Of a DNA stretch of 64,000 nt, positions 1-10,881 are shown in pieces. The translations under genes and the position numbers were made by a program. The notes beneath the pieces were generated by a model. It saw only the letters and a list, made by a program, of their open reading frames with translations, had not been told where the DNA came from and searched no databases. Origin of the DNA: Ichthyophis bannanicus (Eukaryota > Chordata > Amphibia > Gymnophiona > Ichthyophiidae); assembly GCA_033557465.1 (NCBI GenBank), contig CM066035.1, forward strand, positions 245,476,869 to 245,540,868, written 5' to 3'. Position 1 is the first letter of the stretch, and the number at the start of each line of letters is the position of its first letter.

Positions 1-904
1 TTCAGCTGCTGAAACTGTTGGCAATAGCCCTGGATATGTTCGTGTGTATATCTAAAATGTAGATGAATAAAAAAAAAAACATCTGTTCTATACCTTTATA
101 TTTTACTGGACTCTAGTATTCACAGTATTCAGCACCTTAAGCCAGGGCTCTTTACAACAAATTACAGATAAACAGTAAATACCTTCCCTGAAGAATTCAT
201 AATCTAAGGCAATGAGAGATAAAATGAAGTGCTAGATTTGAACTTTGCTTGCCTAGTTCCTAACCTATTTCACTAATTACAATGCCACTGCTCTTTCATT
301 TACAAGCTCATTGAAGTGTTTCCTTGCATTTCTTATGAATCCCAAAGGCTACAGATTTTTGAAAAGGAAGGGAGAGGTGATTCTCAAGGCCCTCTGTATG
401 AAAACAACTCTTGCTTCTACTGTGTCTTCAAACTCATTCTTCAGTCCACATTCACTAAGCCCTATCTCTCCAGTAAGAGCATAAAAGTATAATTTACTGG
501 ATAGTTCTAAAATTAACAATTCATTTGCTACTTTATAGACAATGCAGTGAAGACAAAATGGAAAAAAGTTCCAAATTAGATACAGTTCAAAGGTTGGAAA
601 TTAAATTCACTAGTTCTCCTTTGATGTCCTCTTTGTTCTTGGCTCCTCCAGTTCAGATCTTCTTCTTCATTGTCTTCTCTTTACTCCTCTGAGGTTGAAT
701 TCTTAACAGAATTGTCCCTCTCCAGATCCTTGTGAATCTGTGAAGATAGTCTCTTTCCTCTCACAGCTGCGAGTTCTCTGAATCTTTGGACACTGATTTG
801 GTTCCTGTCCTTCAAAAAAGATCAAGACTCTCCTAGCCCTCAGCATCTGACTGCATATTCTCTCCCTCCGCTCTCCCAGCTGATTGGAGACTATCATGCA
901 GTTT
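1..904. other. no gene or repeat recognised
   Basis: AT-rich sequence with no convincing coding frame. The only open stretch on the minus strand near 703-897 has no recognisable motif. Could be unique intergenic or intronic DNA. Confidence 0.5.
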
Positions 905-1960
905 TTCTTTTATATTTTTATTTAGTTTTTCAAAAACATAATAATGATACAACAAACACACCCCAACTCGCAGAACACCCACTTACCCTTCCCAACTCTC
1001 TGGTGAGCCTGCCCTTGCTTCCCACTGTGAAGTCAAATTCACAAACCTAAAGGAAGCAGAGTGACTTCAATAACAAAAGATGTACGAAAAATAAAATACA
1101 AGCTAAAAGAAGAGAATGGGATGATCATGGCTGTTGGCAAATGCATTGAGCCATGGCAGCAAAGTCCTCCAGGGGCTGCCACCTATTGATTCAATCCCCA
1201 ATGGGCAAACAGAAGATTCATGAGTTTGCTCGTATTTGCAATAGAGGCACAACTGCTTCCACCACAGATGCCAGTATAATGCCAGAGGAGTTTTTCCAAT
1301 TTGATATGACTGGTTTTAGGGCAACGTCTACCATAAAGCTTAATAGGAAGGAGTCATCTTCTGATAAGGAAGGAATCTCAGCCAATGACCTTAGGGCTAC
1401 CGTTTGCCAAATCAGGGGAGCTTTAAAATGCAGCACACACTGAATTCTATCCCAAATGGGTTCCCAAAAGGGTTGAATATTAGGGCAGTCAAACACCGTA
1501 TATGTCAAGGTGCCAATTGTATTATGACAAGACCAGCATCTGTTACCCTTGCTTGGGTCCCACTTAGCTAAATGAGCTGATGTAATGTAGGCGTGGTGGG
1601 CTAGGAAATACAGAGTATTTGTGAGGGCTGCTGACTGAGATACTCTAATCAGAAGATCCCAAAAGCTAGACTAGATCTGTGGCAGAGGAGGTTCAGAGAA
1701 ATTACTCTCCCAGAACAAATCACCCGAGCGAGACCCCAATCTGGTGCTAGTTTTTGAATATCGATAGTGGATTTGGTGATACAGTGTTTTAGTTATAACC
1801 ATGACTGGTTTCTCCCTCACATAGCATGCCTACCTTATAGATGTGCACAGGAAGGAAAGACATAAGGCAGCAGAGATACTGAGCTGGTGCTCAGTAAGTG
1901 TAGGAGGGAGACATATTTTTTCTTGGCATTTTCTAATAATCTTCTCAAGCTAAATCTATT
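905..1960 (-). mobile_element. L1/Tx1-like LINE, 3' remnant of ORF2
   Basis: Read on the minus strand, about 1218-1600 encodes the C-terminal end of an L1-type ORF2. It has a Cys-x2-Cys pair (CWSC) followed by a DCPNIQPFW block, which corresponds to the HxWWxCPxIxxFW region typical of L1/Tx1 ORF2 C-termini. The reading frame continues to a stop near 1218. The left edge near 905-935 is a T-rich tract, consistent with the A-rich 3' tail of a minus-strand insertion. Only the last part of the LINE is present; reverse transcriptase and endonuclease are absent, so it is a dead 5'-truncated copy. The right edge is approximate. A related copy sits inside the hAT element at 52.0 kb. Confidence 0.65.
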
Positions 1961-3563
1961 AGCAGCCATTTAAACCAAAAGCATATATCAGATCATCATC
2001 ACTGAAAAGCACTGAGCTCTGCAACGCCTACCACAGCTTCCTAAAATACAGGAAATATAATAATCTTAGGTTAATGAGACCAAAATATTAATGCATTTAT
2101 CATTTTTATTGTGTAGCCTAGGGAGTCTGGTATTTTCTCACTATCTCATTCCTTGCCACTGCTGTCTTGCAGAACTCCGTAACATTATCCTGAGGTTCAG
2201 TGTATGAAGATGGTCGATCATAAATGTAACCAGCCTAGTATCTAATTTGCCTAAAAATAGGCACGGTGATGTACAGATGATATAGAATTTAATAAACCTT
2301 TAGACACCTCAGGTTAATAAATTGTACTGATGCAATGGGATAAAAGCTAGGCAGAGTTGTACAAAACTGCTGTTCGTTTGGGGATATACTTCCGTTTTGG
2401 CTTCCATCCTCTAAAAAAGAGAATATTCATGGCTTAAAAATTTTATAGGAATATGCCAGCTGAAGTTTAATCTAGTTTTGATAAAGATATTAGGTTGGAA
2501 CAAGAGGCAGGAATAGATAATGGTGAGTATAGATGGTTGAAACTACTTCTTAAACTCCCTAAAGATGCCCAGAACCCATATCCTAACCTAAGCCATGTTT
2601 TTAAAGCTAGGCCTAAAAGTTGTTTCTCTCAGATCTGAACCTTAGGCAACAGATATTTTTCCAAAGACATTGAAACTTTCTCTAAGACAAAGAGAAGGAA
2701 AAAAAGTATAGAGGATAAATAAATTGGTAAGATCTGTATGCTTTAAATTAATGAAGTAGAGAGCAATTTTCAAAGGAATTTGCCCATGCCACTAAAGCGT
2801 TACCTGGGTAAGTTCCCTTGCTGAAAACTGTCCTCATCTCAGTGATTAAAAGCATGCAGACCATTTCACAGCCTGAGTACTTTTAGTCTTGGGAAAAATG
2901 CACAGGGCCAGGAGTGAGGAAGGGTAGAGGAAAGAAAGTACATGGAGATAAGGGATGTAGCAGGGCTCCTCCACTTTCATGTCAGGTCCATCTAGTCAGC
3001 AGAAGCAGAACAGTCAACCGGAATTTTCAAAAGGAAATTCTATAGGAAGTTTCCCACTTAAAATTATAAAAGCTTTTGGAAGTGTGCATAGGGAAAATGT
3101 TCATTTTGTTTATGAATCAATCACCTATTCAGTTCGTTTTTTAATTCCAAATCATTTGTTTGTTTAAGTCAATGAGGCAAGCAATTCTACTTAAATGGTA
3201 GGGTTTCTCATCCATTTTCTGTAAAATGTGCTTAAAAACTTGCAGGCAGGCATCTGCTATTGAGACAACAGTCCAAGACATCAAGAGTAACACAAAGATT
3301 TCATGGCACCCAAAGAGGGAGAAAGGGCACTAGCAGTGGCATGAAGTCTCTAAGCCCCAGTGAGAGGGGCAAAATAGCACAAATAGTAGAATGAAGACCC
3401 CAAGGAACAGAGAGGAACAAAGCAGCACCAACACTGGCCAGAACTCTACAAGATATTAGGAGAGGACAACGTAGCACAAGCAAGGACAGAAAGACCCCAA
3501 GGCAGTGGGGGGAAAGTTGAAGCAGAACCAACTTTGGTATGAAAACCTCAGATCCTCTGCTTT
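1961..3563. other. no gene or repeat recognised
   Basis: No coding frame with a recognisable motif and no structure I could classify. The short open frames here (for example 2979-3167) look like chance. Confidence 0.45.
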
Positions 3564-4440
3564 GAACATAAAATGTGCCATTCTGGGTCAGACCAAATGT
3601 CTATCAAGCCCAATATCCTGTTTCCAACAGTGGCCATCCAGGCCACAAGTACATGTCAGTTTCCCAAACGGAAGACATGTTCCAAGCTGCTTATACCAGG
3701 GGCAAGCAGTGGGATTTCCCCAGTCCACTTTAATAATGGTTTATGGACTTTTCCTCCAGGAACTTGCCAAACCTCTTTTAAACCTAGCTACACTAACAAC
3801 TTTACTACATCCTCCGGCAACAACTTTCGGAGTTTCATTACACATTGAGTGAAAAAAAATTTTTCTCTGATCATTCTTGGATGTGCTACATTGTAGCTTC
3901 ATTGCATGTCCCCTAGTCTTTCTAGTTTCTGAAGGCATAAACAGCTCTACATTTACCCGTTCCCTACACTCATTTTATACACCTCTATCATATCTCCCCT
4001 CAGCCATCTCTATTCAAAGATGAAGAGTCCTAACCTTTTAAGTTTTTCCTCATAGGGGTATGCTTCTATCTCTTATCATTTTGTATGCTCCTCTCTGTAC
4101 CTTTTCTAATCCGCTATTTCTTTTTTTAAATATGGCGCCCAGAACTACATACAATATTCAAGGTACGTGCACACCATGGAGCAATGCAGAGGCATTATAA
4201 TATCACTGGTTTTATTCTCCATTCCTTTCCACATGATTCCTAACATTCTATTTGCTTTTTTGGCTGCCACTACACACTGAACAGAGGGTTTCATTGCATT
4301 ATCCACAATGACACCTAGATCCTTTTCCTGGGTGGTGATTCCTAATAGTGAACCTTGCAACGTGTGACTGTACTTTGGGTTATTCTTCCCTAAGTGCATA
4401 ACTTTGCACTTGTCCACATTAAATTTCATCTGCCAGTTGG
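3564..4440 (-). mobile_element. CR1 LINE, 3' end
   Basis: The plus strand opens with the CR1 3'-terminal block seen many times in this window (GAACATAAAATG, then GGGTCAGACC, then CAAGCCCAATATCCTG). On the minus strand, 4145-4429 encodes the C-terminal reverse-transcriptase region with FNVDKCKVMHLGKNNP, a LGVIVD block, and a PLHCSMVCTYLEYC block. The upstream RT catalytic core is missing, so this is a 5'-truncated copy. It carries several stops and is not functional. Confidence 0.85.
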
Positions 4441-4797
4441 ATGCCTAAAGGCATATTTTACAATGGGATGTCCAAGTGCAATCTGGGACGTCAAAGTCAG
4501 AACGTCTGGAAAAAAAAGCAGGCACATGCAAGTGACTGAACGGAAAATTAAGGAAACGCAAGTTTCAAGCTTGAGAGTCATTTTTGAGTGCCTCTAAATG
4601 AGTGTGAACCAGCAATGAGTCCTTAATAGAAGCCACTTGCGCAGTAGTCACAGACTGCACTTGGGCTTCCACCCAGACCACAGAATTATGTATTCCTGAG
4701 AGCCTAGTATCAAAATCAGACATCTTCTCCAGTGTACCTGAAGTAAAATTACAAAGAGACCCAAGTGTAGAGGAAAGTTTAACATCTATAGCTCTAA
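4441..4797. other. no feature recognised
   Basis: Sequence between two CR1 fragments in opposite orientation. I could not assign it. Confidence 0.4.
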
Positions 4798-5175
4798 CAA
4801 TTTTCAGGAGACTGTGTTTGTGACGAACTAGCTAAACTAAAAATGACAAAGCAATGGGAGTGGATGGAATACATCTGAGAATATTGAAAGAACTTGGGAA
4901 CGTTCTAGCAGCTCCACTGACTGACCTTTTCAATGCTTCTTTAAAGTCGGGAGTGGTGCCAGAGGACTGGAGAGAGGCACATGTGGTTCCTTTACACAAA
5001 AGGAGAAGTAAGGATGAGGTCGAAAACTACAGGCCGGTTAGTCTAACCTCTGTGGTGAGTAATTATTGGAAACACTGCTAAAAGGGAGGATGGTGAGGTT
5101 TCTAGAGTTCAGTGGATCGCAGGATCCAAGGCAGCATGGGTTTATCAGTGGCAGATTTTGTCAGACTATAAATAT
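4798..5175 (+). mobile_element. CR1 LINE, internal RT fragment
   Basis: The frame from 4854 to 5081 encodes the N-terminal part of a CR1 reverse transcriptase: a GVDGIHLRILKELG block, AAPLTDLFNASL, VPEDWREAHVVPLHK and NYRPVSLTSVV. The same blocks occur at 42,397-42,620, and the upstream DNA (from about 4798) also matches that copy, so they are one CR1 subfamily. The frame breaks at about 5081 and the element is lost by about 5175. Both ends are missing. Confidence 0.85.
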
Positions 5176-5240
5176 TTCCATGAATTTTATTCTGTCAGGG
5201 ATAATTTCCATCCTTAAATTAGGCTTTGTGGCTTATAAAT

Positions 5241-5432
5241 AAGTGGTTTCCAAACCTGTCCTGGGATCCCCCAGTCAGTCAGGGCTTCAGAACATCCACA
5301 ATGAATATACACAAGATAAATTTACACATGCTTGGGCTTCACTACATACAGATGGATCTCATGCATATCCACTGTGGATGTCCTGAAAACCTGGCTGTCA
5401 AGTGGTCCTCCATGACATGTCGGGAACCACTG
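5241..5432. repeat. foldback MITE (hAT-like ends)
   Basis: A compact palindromic repeat of about 190 bp. The left end AGTGGTTTCC is mirrored by GGGAACCACT at the right end. Further in, ACATCCACAATGAATAT on the left pairs with GTGGATGTCCTGAAAA-type sequence on the right. Other copies of the same unit appear near 21,473 and around 44,276-44,735. There is no coding capacity. The AGTGGTT ends suggest a non-autonomous hAT-type element, but I could not define a target duplication. Confidence 0.6.
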
Positions 5433-5649
5433 ACCTAGCTTGCTGAAAATAGTGCTTTATATAAGCAATAGGATGTGCATCCAAATAAGACGATGAAATC
5501 ATACTTTTAGAATTCATGGGCTGCTCCTTAATCTCATCTAAAACCACAGTTTTCTGTCTGTGGCATATATTCTCAACAAAGTGTAAAAAGCGTTGTTCAC
5601 TGAAGAATAGATAATCCTCACTTTTTATGACTTAAGTGTGATATTCCAG
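5433..5649. other. no feature recognised
   Basis: Short unassigned stretch between a MITE and the RTE element. Confidence 0.4.
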
Positions 5650-6625
5650 CATTGTAACAGTATATGAGTGAAGTTACTCATACACAACATGGTATTCATG
5701 TAAGAATAATACGCAAATGTGTAAGGCAAGGCTGCATACTTTCCCCCTACCTGTTTAATTTATATGCAGAACAAATCATCAGAGAAGCAGGATTGTATGA
5801 AGACAACAGAGGTGTGAAGATTGGTGGAAGACTCAACAACCTTCGCTATGCTGATGATACCACATTACTGGCTGAAAGTGAAGATGATAGGAAACATTTG
5901 CTTCTCACAAATCAAAGAACAGTCTCAAAATGGGCCTGCACCTTAATTTAAAGACGACAAAGATCATGACAATTGGCATAATCAACAGGTTCATTGTTGA
6001 AGGAGAAGAAATTGAAATCGTGAACAACTTTAACCTACTTGGATCAACTATCAATAAAGAAGCAACAAGCAGTCAAAAAATCAGATGACGCATTGATCTT
6101 GGCAGAATGGCTATGAAAGACCTAGATAAGATTCTCAAGAGCAGAGATGTCTCTCTCTACACAAAGATTCGACTTGTTCAAGCCATGGTATTTTCAATAA
6201 CATCATATGGATGTGAAAGCTGAACAGTGAAAAAGATAGACAGGAAGAAAATTGATGCCTTTGAATTATGGTGCTGGCGGCGAATACTATGTATACCATG
6301 GACTGCCCGAAGAACAAACCAGTTGGTACTAGAGGAGATCAAACCTATGCTTTCTTTAGAAGCTCAGATGACAAGACTTCGACTTTCATACTTTGGACAC
6401 ATCATGCGAAGAGAGAGATCATTAGAGAAAGACATCATGCTTGGCAAGATAGAAGGTCAATGCAAAAGAAAAAGGCCAGCAATGAGATGGATTGATACAA
6501 CAACAACAGCAGCTATGGGTACCAGTCTGTCTGACTGAAGACCGAACACAATTTAGGATAGCTATCCAGAGGGTCACCATAATTCGACTCCGACTCAACG
6601 GCACTTAACAACAACTAGAGGATTA
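5650..6625 (+). mobile_element. RTE-clade (BovB-related) LINE, 3' third
   Basis: Encodes the RT finger-palm and C-terminal region of an RTE LINE. The frame 5664-5951 has VRQGCILSPYLFNLYAE and LRYADDTTLLAE (the YADD catalytic motif). After frame breaks, 6227-6538 has FELWCWRRILCIPW, a TNQLVLEEI block and LSYFGHIMRRERS, the C-terminal signature of RTE/BovB proteins. The non-coding 3' end (about 6571-6620) reads GGGTCACCATAATTCGACTC and then an AACAAC-rich tail. At least one in-frame stop and frame changes make it inactive. The endonuclease half is missing. The 3' tail matches the tail of one SINE type in this window. Confidence 0.85.
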
Positions 6626-6767
6626 AAGCTCATAATTTAGCTTGGTTAGAAATAAAAAAGTTGGGGGTAAAAGGGGACTTCTGAACCTTGGAAAATGCTT
6701 TCTGGCATAATTCACACTGTGGCCCCATTTACTAAAGTATGCTAAGGTTTTGCAGTTAATACCATGG

Positions 6768-6791
6768 TACTACTACTACTACTACTACTAC
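6768..6791. repeat. (TAC)n microsatellite
   Basis: About eight perfect TAC units in a row, lying just upstream of the L2-like LINE. Confidence 0.9.
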
Positions 6792-6792
6792 C

Positions 6793-8572
6793 AGCTGCAT
6801 TTGACTTAGTGAGTCATTCTCTCTTGCTTGGAAGGTTAAAGGAAATTGGGATAGTTGGAACCGCACTAACTTAGTTTTGATTTTACTTCTCTGACCGTTC
6901 CTATAGGGTTAGGATGCGTGATGATGTCTCTAAGCCGTCTCCTCTTTCCTGTGAGGTCTCTCAGGGGTCAATTTTATCCCTGGTACTGTTTAATATTTTT
7001 ATAACTCCTCTCATTTTTTTTATTCAAAAAGGTGGGATTTGGGGTGTATGTTTATGCTGATGACATCCAGATTGTTATCGATCACAATTTGTGGGATTGG
7101 CTTTCCAGACTTCTGTTTCTGCTCTCCTGGATGAAATTGCGGGTTGGCTCCAGTTGCATCAGCTGGTCCTTAATGTCAGTAAGTCTTCCTCTGTTAGGTT
7201 TAGCAAGGATGGCTTTCTGTTGCATAGGTGCCTTTTTTATTGGTACTTTAGGGGGTTGGTCATAATTTGACTTTTCTGCAGCAGGTTTCTTCTTTCGTTC
7301 AGAAGTCTTTTTGTATGCTTTGTGTGTTTATTTATTTAACTAGGCTTATATTCACTGACCATATCCAGATAGCTCCTTATGTGGGGAGGAGTGGCCTAGT
7401 GGTTGGGGCAAGTTCTCAGGGCAGATGGCCAGGGGTTTGAATCCTGCTAGAAAACAGCAACCTTGGGCTGGAGGGACTGGGGTTTCTAATCCCACAAGTG
7501 CTCCTTGTGGCCTTGGGCAAGACACTTAACCCTCATTACACTATATTATATATATACACATACACACACACTATATTCAGGGTATGTATGTATGTATGTA
7601 TTTCCCCTTGTCCCCAAAGGGCTCACAATTAAATTTCTTGAACCTAAGGCAATGAGGATTAAGTGTCTTGCCCAAGGCCACAAGGAGCACTTGTGGGATT
7701 AGAAACCCCAGTCCCTCCAGCCCAAGGTTGCTGTTTTCTTGCAGGATTCAAACCCCTGGCCATCTGGCCTGAGGTAACTTGCCCCAACCACTAGGCCACT
7801 CCTCCCCACATAAGGAGCTATCTGGATATGAAGTCAGTGAGGATGCTTATTTTGACTTTAATCAATGGCCGTTTGGATTACTGTAATGCTTTGTATTCTG
7901 GTTTGCCTCTTCAGTTAATAAGGTGATTGCAGATAATCCAGAACACGGCGGTGAATTTGCTTTATGGAGCACTTTGTTGGTAAAGGAGCATTGGCTTCTG
8001 ATTCACAATGAGTGATTTTCAGAATCCTGATGCTTGTATATCAGACATTTTATATGGGGGAGCTGTATTATTTATCATTTCTCCTTGTTCTGCATACTCC
8101 TTCTAGGCAGCTGCATTTTTCGTAAGCTCATTTGTTACAAAGTCTAGCAGTTGAAATTGGTTAAAACTGCAAAGGCGGTTTTTGCTTGTAATGCCTCGGT
8201 TTATTGGAATTCTCTTCCATTGGATATTTGGTTAGAAACATCATTTAAGAAGTTTAAGAAGCAGGCAAAGGCTTGGCTTTTTAGCTAGGCTTTTGGAGGT
8301 TGATGTTGATGTCTGCTGGTACTGTAATATTTTGTTTTCCTTATTTTGCCTGTTGTCGTCCCCTTGTTATCTGACATGATTATATTGTATTTATATCAAT
8401 TTTTTTCTGTTATGCTATTGCATCTCCCTTACCTAGTGTGTTTTGTACTTATTTTTTTTTTCTTGTATATGGGTGTCACTGCCGTTATTTGGTGTTGTAA
8501 ACCGCTGCGTTGCTTGCATTCGGGTGGTTATCAGCAGTATAGCAAATGGTTCAAATAAATAAACAAAACCTC
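6793..8572 (+). mobile_element. L2-like LINE, 3' half, split by an inverted SINE pair
   Basis: The translation near 6795 gives an AAFDLVSHSLL block (the aspartate of RT motif A). A later frame (7032-7265) has VYADDIQIV (YADD catalytic motif). Beyond the inserted SINE palindrome (7352-7842), coding blocks resume with the NGRLDYCNAL-type region near 7865. The 3' end at 8500-8572 has an AACCGCTGCG block and then a CAAATAAATAAAC tail, as in other L2-like copies here. The frame is broken many times, so this is a fossil. Confidence 0.7.
7352..7842. repeat. inverted SINE pair forming a large near-perfect palindrome
   Basis: Left arm 7352-7537 is a tRNA-derived SINE head (GGGGAGGAGTGGCCTAGTGG, then a TTTGAATCCTGC box-B-like segment) in plus orientation. 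Right arm 7651-7842 is the same sequence in reverse complement, with only a few differences. The arms also include the non-SINE flank CATATCCAGATAGCTCC on the outside, so this cannot be two independent SINE insertions. The spacer 7538-7650 contains TA, CA and TATG simple repeats. The structure could fold into a hairpin of about 185 bp. Confidence 0.8.
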
Positions 8573-9625
8573 TGTGTTAACTGTTGGGTGCATCACAGTA
8601 TTTCTGGCAGGACCGTACGGCAGTTAATGCATAAAGAAAATTGATACCACATAGATGCACCTATCAAGGCTCTGTGTTATGTGCTGCATTAACAGAACAT
8701 GTAAAATGTATGGCAGAAAATGAAGAGTTAGATATAAATAGGCATCTCAAAGACCTGATGAAAGGAGGACAACCAATGGAGCACTAATGATACCAGGGTA
8801 CAAATTATATCGGAATGACAAGGTGCATCAAGTTGGTGTAGGGGTAGTACTATATTTTAAGGTTGGAATACAGTCAGTCAAACATGCATTGGCAAATTAG
8901 ATATAAAAAAAAGTAATAAGGAAGGCCAAGAGACTTTCAAAAAGCAGTTTGCTGTAGAGACAAGAATTAATGCAAAAAACGTATTCAAGTACATTTGATG
9001 CAAAAAGCCTGTGAGGGAGTCGACTGGACCACTGGACAATTAAATGATAAAAGAAGTACTCAGCAAGGATAAGGTAATAGCAGAAAAACTAAATCATTTC
9101 TTTGCCTTGGTCTTCACTGAGAAGGATGTTGTAGTCATACTCACAACAGAAACCTTATTTTGGTGATGATGACTCAGAGCAACTAAAGCCCATCACAGTA
9201 AGTCTAGAAGACGAAATAGATTAATTTGACAAACATGAGCAACAGATCATCAGAACCAGATGGTGTTCATTCCAGAGTCCTGAAGGAACTCAAAAATGAA
9301 ATTGCTAGCCTGTTACAAGTAATCTATAATGAATAATTCAAAACAGCCATGATATCTGACAATTGGATGGTGACCAATGTAAAGCCAATGTTTAAAAAAG
9401 GGTTCCAAGGGTGATCCAGGAAACTATAGACCAGTGAGCCTAAAGTCGGTACCAGACAAAATGGTTGAAGCTAAACTAAAAAAAAAAAAAATTAACAGCC
9501 ACATAGAAAGGGCTTAATGGGGAAGTCAGACTAGGTTCAAACAAAGCAAGTTTTCTCTTACCAATTTATCAGAATTTTTGTTAAAGGTAAATAAGCAAGT
9601 AAATAATGGTGAATGAGTTGAGAAT

Positions 9626-10315
9626 GGCCCTCATTCTGATCCTCATTTAGTGGGTCTGGACCTCCGATCCGGATATCCAGACCCGCTAAATGCCTAGATC
9701 GGTCCTGTGGCCACAGAGCTTCCTGCACATCTAGATGATATGTGCAGGGAGCTCTGTTCGTGGGCGGGAGGGGGTGGGTCTATTGAGGAGCAAGGACAGG
9801 CGGTGGGCGGGGATGTGACCCCAGATGTACAGGACTGATTCTGAGGATTGGCCAGTTAGATGAGGGACTTATTCCACCTCAGAGGTGGAATAAATCCCCC
9901 TGGACGCCAGGGGACAACGGCACCAAGGGGCGACAAGGAGGGTCAGGCTGCAAGGAACAGGCCAGATACTGCTTCCACCAGGGATCGCAGCTTCTGCATA
10001 GAGCTGCAGTGCCATGACAACAAGACGCCAAGGCACTGCAGCCCCATGAAGGAGCCTGGCTGAACTAGCCGGGGAGGTGGCTAGACGTCTGGGGTGCCTG
10101 AATCGAAGTATCTCCCAGACGTCCAGCCCCTGCTCCCACACGGATGTCCAGCCCCCAAGGGAGCAGAATCGGGTGCATCTCCGAGTCATCCGGATGTCTG
10201 AACATCCTGATAGCTGGGAAATGCACATGTTGGAATGGATCTCCACGCATTTGGATTTTGGGAAGTCATTAGGCAAAGTCACTTATGAGACACTCCATTT
10301 GGAAATTAAAAAGTC
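9626..10315 (+). repeat. GC-rich unclassified repeat, copy A
   Basis: It interrupts a CR1 copy. It starts with TCATTCTGATCCTCATTTAG and immediately forms a hairpin: TTTAGTGGGTCTGGA pairs with TCCAGACCCGCTAAA across a short loop. Further in are CTTATTCCACCTCAGAGGTGG, GAGCTCCCTGC-type segments (inverted here) and AGAATCGGGTGCA. The same blocks occur in reverse order near 20,215-20,890, so the two are inverted copies of one family. No coding frame is convincing. Probably a non-autonomous DNA transposon; class unknown. Confidence 0.5.
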
Positions 10316-10319
10316 ATGG

Positions 10320-10458
10320 GAGAGGAGGCCAAGGAGTGGGGTAAGTAGCCTGGTGGTTAGAGCAGCGAGTTGGGAAGCCAGGGTACAAAAAGCCTACTGA
10401 TGCTCCTTGTGTCCTTGGGCAGGTCACTTAACCCTCCACTGTGTAAGGTAAAAACTTA
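10320..10458 (+). mobile_element. tRNA-derived SINE, 5' part
   Basis: A TAGCCTGGTGGTTAGAGCAG box-A-like segment is followed by the SINE body TGCTCCTTGTGTCCTTGGGC and CACTTAACCCTCCACTG. It is cut off by the MITE at 10,459. Confidence 0.65.
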
Positions 10459-10881
10459 AGAGTCCTTTTACTAAAATGTGCTAAGCAGAGAGTACATGTG
10501 GTAAATTCATGCTTGGGCTCATGGTAATTTAACATGGGGTCATGACAGTTAGTGCATACCAATGCTTACCCTAACTTTAAATTGTGCCTTGGAGCGAGGA
10601 ATGGGGATGGAGAGCACATTGCAGTTAGCATGGGAGACAAATCGCACACTGTCAATGTTGCAATTAGCTTAAGTGCAACTAACACCACCTAATAGAAGGC
10701 GTTAGATGCACCTTTGGTAACTGCACCACACGTTAGGTTATGCATCCGTGCATTAACGGTCAGGAACATGCTGGCCATGCCCCTGACATTAGGGCAGAGA
10801 CTTTTCACTTAAAGCACCTTAGTTTCCGCACTATATGTGCATTAAGTGCAAAACCTAATACACTTCAGTAAAAGGGCCTCT
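10459..10881. repeat. MITE with TA target duplication
   Basis: Terminal inverted repeats of about 27 bp: AGAGTCCTTTTACTAAAATG on the left, and on the right the reverse complement of AGAGGCCCTTTTACTGAAGT. TA flanks both ends (10,457-10,458 and 10,882-10,883), which fits a Tc1/mariner-type target duplication. The inside is rich in TTAGTGCA/TGCACTAA-type palindromic words and has no reading frame. Relatives with similar ends are at 12,787 and 21,976 and probably 40,645. Confidence 0.65.

Noticed and set aside
1153..1443. Plus-strand open frame of 96 codons
   Set aside because: It is the antisense shadow of the L1-like ORF2 remnant on the minus strand.
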